Notes under the pieces: generated by a model | Databases searched by the model: none | Seen by the model: only the letters and a program-made list of their open reading frames with translations | What the model was told of the DNA's origin: nothing | In this document: positions 1 through 7,986 of the stretch, in pieces | How the letters are laid out: the number at the start of each line of letters is the position of its first letter | Numbering within the stretch: position 1 is the stretch's first letter | Assembly: GCF_004125265.1 (NCBI RefSeq) | Contig: NZ_RDTE01000003.1 | Coordinates: 3,658,001 to 3,722,000 of the forward strand | Length of the DNA: 64,000 bases | DNA from: Streptomyces lydicus | GTDB taxonomy: Bacteria; Actinomycetota; Actinomycetes; Streptomycetales; Streptomycetaceae | Direction: 5' to 3' | Made by a program: the position numbers and the translations under genes

Positions 1-170
1 GTCTGCTGTCGGGGCTGGTGGAGGAGCTGTCCTGGCCGGACCGGCTGGCCCGTGCGGTGGCCCTGTCCGCGGCGACCGTACGCGCCCCGGCGGCAGGCGA
101 GTTCGACGCGGCGATGTATGAAGAGCTGCTGGGGCGGGTGGTGGTGACGGATCATCCGTCGGCGGCGTGA
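1..170 (+). CDS. PfkB-family sugar kinase, C-terminal end (partial)
   Basis: The window opens inside a forward gene, whose last 55 residues run from base 3 to a TGA at 168-170. The segment contains LSGLVEELSWPDRL followed by VALSAATV and a Gly-Glu-Phe-Asp turn. This resembles the C-terminal helices of 1-phosphofructokinase/PfkB carbohydrate kinases, which phosphorylate fructose-1-phosphate or related sugars in the cytoplasm. The catalytic part is outside the window, so substrate specificity cannot be judged. It is convergent with the next gene, 50 bases away. Confidence 0.55.
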   Translation, partial: LLSGLVEELSWPDRLARAVALSAATVRAPAAGEFDAAMYEELLGRVVVTDHPSAA

Positions 171-220
171 GGCGGAGGCTCAGGCCCCCGCCCCTGTCAC
201 CTGAAGCGACCGCCGCTTCA

Positions 221-547
221 TCAGCCCCAGACGGCCATGCTCTGAATTGCCCACGGGGTCTTGGCCGAGTAGTGGCCAAACGTGAGGTTGAAGCGCTTGC
301 CGTAGCACGAAGCGTCGCTGTAGAAGGTCACCCGATGCCCGTTCTGGTTGGACACCGAGCGCCCGCTCATGGGGTAACACCCGGGCTCGGGGCCCTTCTC
401 CGTCACCCGGTGGCCGGCGAAATTCGGCTTCGACCAGCCGCAGACCGAGCCGCTCGGGCACTTGGTTGCGGCGTCGGCCGTTCCGGCGGTGAGCGGCAGT
501 GCGGCCAGCAGCGCGGCACCGGTCAGCGCGAAAGCGCGCATCTTCAT
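221..547 (-). CDS. Secreted peptidase inhibitor family I36-like protein
   Basis: This is a 108-residue protein with a clear Sec signal peptide: MKMR, then a hydrophobic stretch to about residue 22, then a TAGTADAAT cleavage region. The mature part has four cysteines in a CPSGSVCGW...CYPM...SCYG pattern and Gly/aromatic-rich beta segments. That matches the small beta/gamma-crystallin-like I36 inhibitor family (SMI type) common in Streptomyces, which block extracellular metalloproteases. The ATG at 545-547 follows a GGAG-type ribosome site in GGGAGTTCACC. It is exported as a small disulfide protein; the inhibitory target is inferred from the family only. Confidence 0.7.
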   Translation of the reverse strand: MKMRAFALTGAALLAALPLTAGTADAATKCPSGSVCGWSKPNFAGHRVTEKGPEPGCYPMSGRSVSNQNGHRVTFYSDASCYGKRFNLTFGHYSAKTPWAIQSMAVWG

Positions 548-675
548 AGGTGAACTCCCAAGATCAAATTGCGGATACCCCATCTGAACTTGGTCTTCTG
601 ACCGGGGCAACCCGATACCCCGGTCATGAGCCCGGGAAGGTTCACATTCGGCCAGCGCCGAGCGGCCTCGTCGTC

Positions 676-1596
676 CTACTTCTTGGCGCCCCTCTGCAGC
701 CACAGCTGATCGAGGTTGGCGTTGCACTGATTGCCCTGCGCGCACGAGAGCTCGATGGTGTTGGTCCCCTTGTTCAGGGTGACCGGGGCCCACGTCGTCT
801 GCCAGCCCTTCTTCCAGTCCCCCTTCGGAGAATGGATGAAGTTCTTCATCCCGAGGGGCTGACTGTTCGGCTTGCCATTGGCCGAAAGTGTCGCATTGGC
901 GTCTTCGCCGGGGATGCCGTAACGCACGTACAGACGGAAGTCGCCCGCCTCCGGGGCATCTACGGTCCACTGCACCTTGGCTCCCACCTGGTTGAACCCG
1001 GCGACATACACACCACCCGGCGAGTGGGCGCCCTCGATGTCCTTCGCGGTCATCGCGCCACCGTCCAGCCGCAGGCTGCCCGCGTCCTCCTTGGGCAGCT
1101 TGCCGGGAGCGGGCTTCTTGGGCTTGTCACCGGGGTTCACCTTGCCGCCGGCCGACGGCTCCGACTTGCCCGCGGTGTCGTCCTGGGAGTTCTTGCCGTT
1201 GGTGAGCATCGCGACGCCGATGCCTATGCAGACCACCGCGACCACGGCGACGGCGCCTATCAGCAGGCCGTTGCGGCCACGGCGCGGCTCCTGGCCGCCG
1301 CCGTTGCCCTGGCCCGCACCCGAACGCGCGCGGTCCCCGCCGGGCAGCGTTTCCGGCGCGGCGTAGTGGGCGTTCTGCTGCCCGTAGGTCACCTGCTGCG
1401 GGGCCTGCTGTCCGTACTGGCGCTGGCCGACCGCCCGCACCTGGTTGTAGGAGGTACGCGGGACACCGGGCTGCCGCGCCGCCGCACCGTCGCCCGACGA
1501 GCCCGGTGCGCCGCCCTCGCCGCCTTCCGAGCGGTAGAGGTAGCCGAACGGGTCGTCGTTCTCCGGCGTGTCCGCGCCGTTGTTGCCGGCCGTCAT
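676..1596 (-). CDS. Membrane-anchored carbohydrate-binding (CBM35-like) protein
   Basis: This is a 306-residue protein. Residues 1-105 are a Gly/Gln/Arg-rich cytoplasmic segment. One transmembrane helix (LLIGAVAVVAVVCIGIGVAM) lies at about residues 111-130, followed by a Lys/Pro/Gly linker to about 165. The C-terminal ~140 residues form a beta-rich module ending NTIELSCAQGNQCNANLDQLWL, typical of CBM35/CBM6-like sugar-binding domains. The layout suggests display of a carbohydrate-binding domain outside the membrane. No catalytic domain is visible. The neighbours give no pathway. Confidence 0.65.
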   Translation of the reverse strand: MTAGNNGADTPENDDPFGYLYRSEGGEGGAPGSSGDGAAARQPGVPRTSYNQVRAVGQRQYGQQAPQQVTYGQQNAHYAAPETLPGGDRARSGAGQGNGGGQEPRRGRNGLLIGAVAVVAVVCIGIGVAMLTNGKNSQDDTAGKSEPSAGGKVNPGDKPKKPAPGKLPKEDAGSLRLDGGAMTAKDIEGAHSPGGVYVAGFNQVGAKVQWTVDAPEAGDFRLYVRYGIPGEDANATLSANGKPNSQPLGMKNFIHSPKGDWKKGWQTTWAPVTLNKGTNTIELSCAQGNQCNANLDQLWLQRGAKK

Positions 1597-2049
1597 TCCG
1601 TGTCACTCCCAAGCGATCTGTGCGCGTCTGGACGCGTCTTCCCGCGTGCGCTGTCTTCTGCCGCGCGAACTGGTCTGGCGGGCCCCCGGCGGCACCGCGC
1701 CGCATCGGCGCAGCCTACCCCCTCAGGCCCTGCGCACACCGAGCCCGAAGGGCCACAAGATCGCTACGGATCGGTGAACTGCTGGTGTGGGGGCCGTGGG
1801 ATGCCGGGTGTGAGATACGCGGCATCCGGCCCGGGGCGAGGCGGGCGCCCCCGGCGGCGGGGGTCCGGCCAACGGGGCGCTACGGGCGGTGGAGACGCTA
1901 CGGGCGATGGGGCGCTCCGGGTGACAGGAGTGACAGGAGTGACGGGAGCAACCCGGCCGCCCGCCGGCGCCGGCCGCTCCGCCCTCGGCTCACCCTGCCG
2001 CCCGCCGGCTCATCCCGCCGCCCGCCGGCTCATCCCGCCGCCCGCCGAC
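1597..2049. other. Intergenic region, GC-rich and repetitive
   Basis: This 453-base gap lies between the carbohydrate-binding protein gene and the 3' end of the diguanylate cyclase gene. It has no convincing coding frame. It holds short TGACAGGAG-type repeats near 1921-1950 and runs into the 20-base tandem repeat described separately. The 5' leader of the carbohydrate-binding protein gene must lie in the part next to 1597. Confidence 0.6.
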
Positions 2050-2068
2050 TCACCCCGCCGCCCGCCGG
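1989..2068. repeat. Four tandem 20-base units
   Basis: Four consecutive 20-base units of the form CTCAYCCYGCCGCCCGCCGR occupy 1989-2008, 2009-2028, 2029-2048 and 2049-2068 with only one or two differences. The last unit contains the stop codon and the final residues (RRAAG) of the diguanylate cyclase gene, so the array arose at the very end of that gene. Confidence 0.85.
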
Positions 2069-3726
2069 TTCGCCTTCGAGCGGGAGCGCTTCTCGACGTA
2101 CATCCGCTGATCGGCCGACTCCAGCACTTCCTCGGCCGTCATCCCGCAGCTCGCCCAGCCGATGCCGAAGCTGGCGCCCACCCGGACCGCCCGGCCCTCC
2201 ACCCGGATCGGCGGGATGATCGCGTTCCGCAGCCGGACCGCGAGGTCCTGGGCGTCGGCGGTGCCGAGGCCGTCGGCGAGCACCACGAACTCGTCGCCGC
2301 CGAGCCGGGCGACCGTATCGCCGTCGCGGACGCCGCTGGTCAGCCGGCGGGCGACCTCGATCAGCACCGCATCGCCGGTGTTGTGCCCGAAGCGGTCGTT
2401 GATCGACTTGAAGCCGTCGAGGTCGCAGAAGAGGACCGCGAGCCCCTTGGAGCCGTCGTCGGCCGGTCCGTCCGCGGGGGCGACGAGGTGGACGTGGTGG
2501 TCGAAGGGGGCCGGGGGCGCGCCCTCGAAGCCGTCGAGTCCGTCGAAGGGCTCCTTGCCGTCAGGACGGAAGCCGGGCGCCTCGTGGGGATCGGTGTGCA
2601 GGACGCGCGAGGAGGCGTAGGCGTCCGCCATCGAGCCGGGCGGGCGGGAGCACAGCCGGGCGCCGAGGCGGGCCCTCAGCTCGGCGCTGTTGGGCAGTCC
2701 GGTCAGCGAGTCGTGGCTGGCGCGGTGCGCGAGCTGCAGCTCGTGGCGCTTGCGCTCCTCGATGTCCTCGACGTGGGTGAGCAGGAAGCGCGGCCCGTCG
2801 GCGGTGTCGGCGACGACGGAGTTGCGCAGCGAGACCCACACGTAGGTGCCGTCCCGGCGGGCCAGCCGCAGCTCGGCGCGGCCGCCCTCGGCGGAGGTGC
2901 GCAGCAGGGTGCCGATGTCCTCGGGGTGGACCAGGTCGGAGAAGGAGTAGCGGCGCATCCCGGAGGCCGGGCGGCCCAGCAGCCGGCACAGCGCGTCGTT
3001 GGTGCGTAGCAGCCGCCCGTGCTGGTCCCCGCCCATTTCGGCCACGGCCATCCCGCTCGGCGCGTACTCGAAGGCCTGCCGGAAGCTCTCCTCGCTGGCA
3101 CGCAGCGCCTGCTGCTCGCGCTCCAGCCGGACCAGGGCGCGCTGCATGTTCGCCCGCAGCCGGGCGTTGCTGATCGCGATGGCGGACTGGAAGGCGTACA
3201 TCTGCAGGGCTTCCTGGCCCCAGGGGCCGGGCCGCCGGCCGTTGCGCGGCCGGTCGACGGAGATCACTCCCAGCAGCTCGCCGCCGCCGTTGGACGCGGT
3301 GTACATGGGCGCGAACAGGCGGTCCATGGGGTGCCACTCGTCAGGGAAGCGGGGCGCGGGTCCGGCCGTGTGCCACTGCGGTACGTCGTCGTCATCGAGC
3401 ACCCAGCCCTCGGTGTGCGGGATGAAGACCAGGTCGCCCCAGCGTTCGCCCATGGCCAGCCGGCGCTCCCAGGAGGTGCGCGAGCCGGCCCGCCCGGCCA
3501 TCAGCGCCTCGGCACCCGCGCTGCCGGCGACCGCGGCGACCACGAGATCGCCGTCGGGGCGGACGAGGTTGACCGCGGCCAGCTCGTAGCCGAGCCCGTT
3601 GATCGCGCCGTCGGCGACCGTCTGCAAGGTGTCCGCGAGGCTACGCGCGGTATTCAGCTCGGCGACCACTTGGTGCAGCTGCCGCAGGGTCGCAAGACGG
3701 ACGTATGGCTCCGACTCGGTCTCCAT
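2050..3726 (-). CDS. cdgB: GAF-PAS-GGDEF diguanylate cyclase, CdgB-like
   Basis: This 558-residue protein makes the second messenger c-di-GMP from two GTP. An N-terminal GAF-type sensor covers about residues 25-185. A PAS/PAC domain covers about 215-345, with the WVSLRNSVV and LTHVEDIEERK motifs. The GGDEF domain follows, with HDSLTGLPN, LFCDLDGFKSIND and an intact GGDEF at about 476-480. The domain order and the METESEPYV start match Streptomyces CdgB. I chose the ATG at 3726 because AGGGAG lies 8 bases upstream; an in-frame GTG at 3792 would add 22 residues. A BldD-like box lies upstream, consistent with the known BldD-cdgB regulatory loop. Confidence 0.82.
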   Translation of the reverse strand: METESEPYVRLATLRQLHQVVAELNTARSLADTLQTVADGAINGLGYELAAVNLVRPDGDLVVAAVAGSAGAEALMAGRAGSRTSWERRLAMGERWGDLVFIPHTEGWVLDDDDVPQWHTAGPAPRFPDEWHPMDRLFAPMYTASNGGGELLGVISVDRPRNGRRPGPWGQEALQMYAFQSAIAISNARLRANMQRALVRLEREQQALRASEESFRQAFEYAPSGMAVAEMGGDQHGRLLRTNDALCRLLGRPASGMRRYSFSDLVHPEDIGTLLRTSAEGGRAELRLARRDGTYVWVSLRNSVVADTADGPRFLLTHVEDIEERKRHELQLAHRASHDSLTGLPNSAELRARLGARLCSRPPGSMADAYASSRVLHTDPHEAPGFRPDGKEPFDGLDGFEGAPPAPFDHHVHLVAPADGPADDGSKGLAVLFCDLDGFKSINDRFGHNTGDAVLIEVARRLTSGVRDGDTVARLGGDEFVVLADGLGTADAQDLAVRLRNAIIPPIRVEGRAVRVGASFGIGWASCGMTAEEVLESADQRMYVEKRSRSKANRRAAG

Positions 3727-3817
3727 CGCTCGCTCTCCCTGAGACCTCGACAGCAAACTCCACGATTCTTTGTCGTCCGATTCCACACTCACTGAATCAC
3801 AGTGAGCTGTTCACTCG

Positions 3818-3830
3818 GTACACAGGGTCA
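3818..3830. promoter_or_regulatory. BldD-like box upstream of cdgB-like gene
   Basis: GTACACAGGGTCA fits the published BldD consensus TNACNCWGNGTNA at all defined positions except the first T. It lies about 90 bases upstream of the chosen cdgB-like start, within the 324-base divergent region 3727-4050. An additional perfect inverted repeat, CTCACTG(N5)CAGTGAG, lies at 3789-3807. BldD is known to bind the cdgB promoter in Streptomyces; binding here is inferred. Confidence 0.5.
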
Positions 3831-4050
3831 ACAATTAGCGCCTCCTGTGACTCAAGTCACAAAGTCCGAAGGGTGTTTGGCGATCTTCCATAAACCCGAC
3901 ACGGGAGCGCGCCTTCACTCTTTCTACACTTGCTGAACGCAAATTTCCGAGTGTTCCGGACTTCCGTCGTCAGACCTAGGACGCGGCTGGTACGCGGCTG
4001 GTCCCCCGGCCCGATGCGCGGCACGGGCCGACGAAGTTAGCGTTTATGGC

Positions 4051-4665
4051 GTGTTCACGAAAAGCCCTGCCGATACGGTGGCCTCCGGGCCCACCGCCCC
4101 TTCCGCCCCCGTCGTCGCCCTCACTTCCACGCCGGACGGGGCCCGTATCCCGCATTCTGTTGGGGTGAGTGACGACGAATTCCGTGCCGCCCTGTCCCGC
4201 CTCGCCGCAGGCGTGGTGCTGATCACCGCGCGCGATCCGGACTACGGGCCGCACGGCGAGGACGTCGGTATGACCGCCACGGCATTCCTGTCGGTCTCCC
4301 TCGACCCGCCGCTGGTGATGGTGAGCGTTCGCAACGATTCACGGATGGACGACCTGCTGGCGCTGCAGCCGCTCTGGGCCGTGTCGGTGCTCTCGGGGCA
4401 TCAGCGCCAGATCGCCGGGCGGTTCGCGATGAAGGGGCGGATCAGCGACCGGCTGCTCTTCGAGGACCTCGGGTTCGTACGGGGCGAGGTGTCCGGTGCC
4501 CCGCTCATCGGCGGGGCGCTCGCCACCATGGAGTGCCGTACCGAGCAGCGGGTGGTGGCCGGCGATCACACACTCGTCATCGCGCGGGTCCTGGCCACGA
4601 CGCTGCCCGCCGAGGACGACGGGCCGCTGACGTACTTCCGGGGGAAGTACCGGCAGTTGGGGTGA
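4051..4665 (+). CDS. Flavin reductase-like, FMN-binding protein
   Basis: This 204-residue protein has the flavin reductase (HpaC/split beta-barrel) fold. It shows FRAALSRLAAGVVLITA at the domain start, GMTATAFLSVSLDPPLVMVSV over the FMN-binding strands, and a C-terminal GPLTYFRGKYRQL. Family members use NAD(P)H to reduce FMN or FAD for partner monooxygenases or in general flavin metabolism. Translation is given from the GTG at 4051. The domain itself begins at about residue 39, next to an in-frame GTG near 4165, so the Pro/Ala-rich N-terminus may be untranslated. No partner oxygenase adjoins it. Confidence 0.75.
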   Translation: MFTKSPADTVASGPTAPSAPVVALTSTPDGARIPHSVGVSDDEFRAALSRLAAGVVLITARDPDYGPHGEDVGMTATAFLSVSLDPPLVMVSVRNDSRMDDLLALQPLWAVSVLSGHQRQIAGRFAMKGRISDRLLFEDLGFVRGEVSGAPLIGGALATMECRTEQRVVAGDHTLVIARVLATTLPAEDDGPLTYFRGKYRQLG

Positions 4666-4741
4666 GGGGCGGGCGCGGGGGCGGCCGGGGCGACGCCCGC
4701 GGCCAGGCAGGGACCGCTGGGGGACGGCGCCTGCGGGCCGG

Positions 4742-5170
4742 TCAGCCCCAGTCGCGGCCCGAGCGGCCGCGCTTGGTGTCGCCGCGCTGCTTCTTCTCCC
4801 GCAGCCGCCGCTCGTTGATGCCCCGTGGGATCCGCGACTTGCGGCGCGGCTTGGGCGGGGGCGCAGTGGCCTCGGCCAGCAGCGCGGCCAGCCGGACGGC
4901 GGCGGTCTCGCGGTTGCGCCACTGGGAGCGGTGCTCCGAGGCCCGTACGGACAGCACGCCGTCGGTCAGCCGGCCCGCCAGCCGCTCCAGGGCGCGCTCC
5001 TTCCACACCGGCGGCAGCGCCTGCGTCCTGCCGAGGTCGAAGCGCAGCTCGACCTGGCTGTCGCTGGTGTTGACGTGCTGGCCGCCCGGACCCGAGGAGC
5101 GCGAGAACCGCCAGACGAGCTCGGCCTCGGGAAGGACGACCGCACCGCGGATGACATGGGGCCCGGACAT
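4742..5170 (-). CDS. arfB: Alternative ribosome-rescue factor ArfB / peptidyl-tRNA hydrolase
   Basis: This 142-residue protein has the class I release-factor catalytic loop SSGPGGQHVN; GGQ is the hydrolysis motif. A Lys/Arg-rich C-terminal tail (RRKSRIPRGINERRLREKKQRGDTKRG) would enter the empty mRNA channel of stalled ribosomes. It lacks the codon-recognition domains of RF1/RF2, as ArfB (YaeJ) does. The ATG at 5168-5170 is used because the domain starts with it; an ATG at 5224 would add 18 residues. It is divergent from terD. Confidence 0.88.
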   Translation of the reverse strand: MSGPHVIRGAVVLPEAELVWRFSRSSGPGGQHVNTSDSQVELRFDLGRTQALPPVWKERALERLAGRLTDGVLSVRASEHRSQWRNRETAAVRLAALLAEATAPPPKPRRKSRIPRGINERRLREKKQRGDTKRGRSGRDWG

Positions 5171-5373
5171 GCGTCCTATGATCTCGCGCGCCACGGGACC
5201 CGTCACCCGCTTTTCCTGGTCCATTGCGGCACATCCGGCATCAGGATTCGGCAAAGAAAGTAAAGAGAGCTGGAACCTCCCGGACCTGTGAGGGCGTTGT
5301 GGTGGGTGACGGTAGCTTCGTCCGCAGTACGGAGCCCGACGCTTCGACGAGTCGACAAGGAAAGGGACATCCC

Positions 5374-5949
5374 ATGGCTGTAAGCCTGTCCAAGGGCGGC
5401 AACGTCTCCCTCACCAAGGAGGCACCGGGCCTGACCGCCGTCACGGTGGGCCTCGGCTGGGACGTCCGCACCACCACCGGCACGGACTTCGACCTCGACG
5501 CGAGCGCCATCGCGGTCAACGGCAACGGCAAGGTCTACTCCGACCAGCACTTCGTCTTCTTCAACAACAAGGCGACGCCCGACCAGTCGATCGTGCACAC
5601 CGGCGACAACGTCACCGGCCAGGGCGAGGGCGACGACGAGCAGATCAACGTCAACCTGGCGGCGCTGCCGGCCGACATCGACAAGATCGTCTTCCCGGTC
5701 TCGATCTACGACGCCGAGAACCGCAGCCAGAACTTCGGCCAGGTGCGCAACGCGTTCATCCGCATCGTCAACCAGGCCGGTGGCGCCGAGGTCGCCCGCT
5801 ACGACCTCAGCGAGGACGCGGCCACCGAGACCGCCATGGTCTTCGGCGAGCTGTACCGCAACGGCGCGGAGTGGAAGTTCCGCGCGGTGGGCCAGGGCTA
5901 CGCCTCGGGCCTCGTCGGCATCGCGCAGGACTTCGGCGTCAACGTCTGA
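5374..5949 (+). CDS. terD: TerD-family stress/tellurite-resistance protein
   Basis: This 191-residue protein is a full-length TerD-domain protein. It begins MAVSLSKGGNVSL and carries the calcium-binding signature DFDLDAS (about residues 31-37). The conserved FFNN, GDNVTGQGEGDDE and FVNQ-like RIVNQAGG segments follow. TerD proteins are cytoplasmic Ca2+-binding beta-sandwich proteins; in streptomycetes they influence development and stress responses, and their biochemical role is not settled. AAGGAAAGGG precedes the ATG. It stands alone and is followed by a strong hairpin terminator. Confidence 0.9.
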   Translation: MAVSLSKGGNVSLTKEAPGLTAVTVGLGWDVRTTTGTDFDLDASAIAVNGNGKVYSDQHFVFFNNKATPDQSIVHTGDNVTGQGEGDDEQINVNLAALPADIDKIVFPVSIYDAENRSQNFGQVRNAFIRIVNQAGGAEVARYDLSEDAATETAMVFGELYRNGAEWKFRAVGQGYASGLVGIAQDFGVNV

Positions 5950-5987
5950 GTCACGCCCGCACCCGGCGCGGCCGGGGCAGCGCAACG

Positions 5988-6020
5988 GAGGGCCGGTTCC
6001 CCATGGGGGAGCCGGCCCTC
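5988..6020 (+). terminator. Hairpin terminator after terD
   Basis: A 15-base stem (GAGGGCCGGTTCCCC, with one G-T mismatch in its partner) closes over a 3-base loop, 38 bases after the terD stop. There is no T-tract, as usual for Streptomyces terminators. Confidence 0.7.
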
Positions 6021-6120
6021 GGCGTGTTCGGGGGGGCGGAGAGCCGTGGGGGGGGCCAGCCCTCGGCGTGTTCGGGGGGCGGAGAGCCGTGGGGGGGGCG
6101 GGACCTCGGCATGTTCGAGG
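6016..6120. repeat. Direct repeat, about 2.4 copies of 44 bases
   Basis: The unit starting CCCTCGGCGTGTTCGGGG and continuing GGCGGAGAGCCGTGGGGGG occurs at 6016 and 6060, with a shorter degenerate third copy near 6102. It lies between the terD terminator and the 3' end of the XRE gene. It starts within the right arm of the terminator hairpin. Confidence 0.75.
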
Positions 6121-6158
6121 GCCGGGAGCGCGGGGCGGACGCGCCTGGACGGCCCCGC

Positions 6159-6434
6159 TCAGGCGACCGCGGCCGCCGCCTCGGCCTCCTCGGGGGGCGC
6201 GGCCAGGACGGCCACCTCGTCCAGCGACAGTCCGAGCGTGCCGGCCAGCGCGGCGACCGTGAAGAACGCCGGCGTCGGCGCCCGGCCGGTCTCGATCTTC
6301 CGCAGCGTCTCGGCGGACAGCCCCGCCGCCGCCGCGACCTCGACCATGCTCCGTTCGCCGCGGGCTCTGCGCAGCAGCGCGCCGAGCCGTTCACCGCGTT
6401 CGCGTTCCCAGGGGGTCAGTGGAGTGCGCACCAT
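6159..6434 (-). CDS. Small XRE-family transcriptional regulator
   Basis: This 91-residue protein is essentially one Cro/C1-type helix-turn-helix domain. It has LGALLRRARGERSMVEVAAAAGLS, the recognition-helix region ETLRKIETGRAPTPAFFTVAALAGTLGLSLDEV, and an Ala-rich tail. The ATG at 6432-6434 lies next to a set of TACCGGTA palindromes in the divergent promoter region. That layout suggests autoregulation and control of the methionine aminopeptidase gene on the other side. Confidence 0.82.
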   Translation of the reverse strand: MVRTPLTPWERERGERLGALLRRARGERSMVEVAAAAGLSAETLRKIETGRAPTPAFFTVAALAGTLGLSLDEVAVLAAPPEEAEAAAAVA

Positions 6435-6448
6435 ACCCGTGATACTAA

Positions 6449-6480
6449 TACCGGTAAACAAATACCGGTAAATAAATACC
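6449..6480. promoter_or_regulatory. Repeated TACCGGTA operator candidate
   Basis: Two perfect 8-base palindromes TACCGGTA lie at 6449-6456 and 6463-6470, followed by a half-copy TACC at 6477-6480, spaced 14 bases apart. The local sequence is strikingly AT-rich compared with its surroundings. It sits between the XRE gene and the divergent map gene and is probably the XRE binding site. Confidence 0.55.
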
Positions 6481-6553
6481 GCCCCTTTGTCGCCGATGCC
6501 GCCGCCGTGCGTGCGGTGCGGCACGGGAGGCGGCGAGCGGGAGGCAGAGCCCC

Positions 6554-7321
6554 ATGGTGGAGATCAAGACGGATGCGGCGCTGGACGCGATGCGGGTGGC
6601 CGGGCGGGTGGTCGCCGACGCGCTGGCCGCGGCGCGGGCGGCGGCCGCCCCGGGCGTGCGGCTGCTGGACCTGGACGAGGCCGCCCATGCGGTCCTGCGC
6701 GAGGCCGGCGCCAAGTCCCCGTTCCTCGGCTACCAGCCCTCCTTCGCCTCGACCCCGTTCCCCGCCGTCCTCTGCGTCTCCGTCAATGACGCGATCGTGC
6801 ACGGCATCCCGAACGCCTCCCGGCTGCGCGACGGCGACCTGGTGAGCATCGACTGCGGCGCCCTCGTGGACGGCTGGGCCGGCGACGCCGCCCTCAGCTT
6901 CACCGTCGGCACCGCAAGCGCCGAGGACCAGCGGCTGATGGACACCACCCGGCAGGCGCTGGAGGCGGGCATCGCGGCGGCCGTGGTCGGCGCCCGGATC
7001 GGCGACATCTCCCATGCGATCGGCAGCGTCGGACGCGCGGCCGGCTACGGCATCCCCCGGGACTTCGGCGGCCACGGCATCGGCCGCCAGATGCACGAGG
7101 ACCCGTCGGTCCCCAACGACGGCCGCCCGCACCGCGGCTTCGTCCTGCGCCACGGCCTGGTCCTCGCCATCGAGCCGATGTTCCTGGCCGGCGGCAAGGA
7201 CTTCTACGTCGAGGACGGCGACGGCTGGACCCTGCGCACCACCGACGCCTCCCGCGCCGCCCACTTCGAGCACACGGTGGCGGTGACCGAGGAGGGGCCG
7301 CGGGTGCTGACCGCGGTGTAG
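6554..7321 (+). CDS. map: Type I methionine aminopeptidase
   Basis: This 255-residue enzyme removes the N-terminal methionine from new proteins using a dinuclear metal centre. The five ligand regions are present: SIDCGALVDGWAGDAAL (two Asp), GGHGIGRQMHE (His), LVLAIEPM (Glu) and HFEHTVAVTEEG (Glu). The substrate-pocket region NDAIVHGIP is also intact. The ATG at 6554 begins MVEIKTDAALDAMRVAG, the usual start of the family. It lacks the N-terminal zinc-finger or SH3-binding extension, so it is the short form. It faces the XRE gene across a putative operator. Confidence 0.9.
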   Translation: MVEIKTDAALDAMRVAGRVVADALAAARAAAAPGVRLLDLDEAAHAVLREAGAKSPFLGYQPSFASTPFPAVLCVSVNDAIVHGIPNASRLRDGDLVSIDCGALVDGWAGDAALSFTVGTASAEDQRLMDTTRQALEAGIAAAVVGARIGDISHAIGSVGRAAGYGIPRDFGGHGIGRQMHEDPSVPNDGRPHRGFVLRHGLVLAIEPMFLAGGKDFYVEDGDGWTLRTTDASRAAHFEHTVAVTEEGPRVLTAV

Positions 7322-7469
7322 CGGAGGTGGCGGAGTGGCGGGTGGCGGAGTGGCGGAGTGGCGGGTGACAGGCGGGAGCGGCGCGGGCGGGGAGGTGTCT
7401 GCGGGGGTGTCTCTCCGTGCGACCGGTGCGGGCGTCTGCGCGCCGCACCGGGCGTGACACCATCAAGGC

Positions 7470-7967
7470 GTGATCGACCTCGGCTACTCCCTCTCCCGCC
7501 GCTTTCCGGACCCGCCGCAGACGGACTACCGGACCGCGGACGTGCGCGCACTGCGGCACGACCTCTTCTGCGGCGACGTCTACCTCGCCGACACGAAGAC
7601 GGACCGCGAGCTGTCGACGGCCTGGGGCTGGGTGCCGGTACTCGACTTCGCCTGGGCGCTGTGCGACATCGTCGAACAGCTCGACACCGACCCCCGGGGC
7701 AACCGCTCCGCCCGCCCCGTCCACGCGGAGCTGGACTTCACCGAATCCGCGGACCGGATCTTCTTCGAGCGCCGCTTCGGGTGGGTGGACGTGGACGCCG
7801 ACTGGATGGCGGCCGACGAGGCCCCGCTCACCTTCAACCACTCCGCACTGCGCCGCGAGGCCCGCGACTTCCTGCACGACCTGATCGCCGACCTCACCGA
7901 TATGCACGACGGTCTCGGCGACAACCCGGCCGTCTGGGACCTCCAGGCCCGCTTCCCCCGCGTCTGA
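7470..7967 (+). CDS. Hypothetical protein, 165 residues
   Basis: This is an acidic, aromatic-rich cytoplasmic protein with no signal peptide or membrane helix. It has a Trp-rich middle (TAWGWVPVLDFAWALCDIVEQLD), a FFERRFGWVDVDADWM segment, and a helical C-terminus (REARDFLHDLIADLTDMHDGLG). It resembles immunity- or antitoxin-type small acidic proteins in composition, but I recognise no family. The start is GTG at 7470. A run of GGCGGAGTGGCGG repeats lies just upstream at 7320-7370. Coding frame and codon bias are convincing. Confidence 0.7.
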   Translation: MIDLGYSLSRRFPDPPQTDYRTADVRALRHDLFCGDVYLADTKTDRELSTAWGWVPVLDFAWALCDIVEQLDTDPRGNRSARPVHAELDFTESADRIFFERRFGWVDVDADWMAADEAPLTFNHSALRREARDFLHDLIADLTDMHDGLGDNPAVWDLQARFPRV

Positions 7968-7986
7968 GCGCCCGGCCGGGCGGGGC

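Noticed and set aside
550..3009. Long forward open frame of 819 codons opposite the carbohydrate-binding and cyclase genes
   Set aside because: Antisense to genes with clear domains; its translation is Arg/Pro/Gly-rich with no recognisable motif, typical of a high-GC shadow frame.
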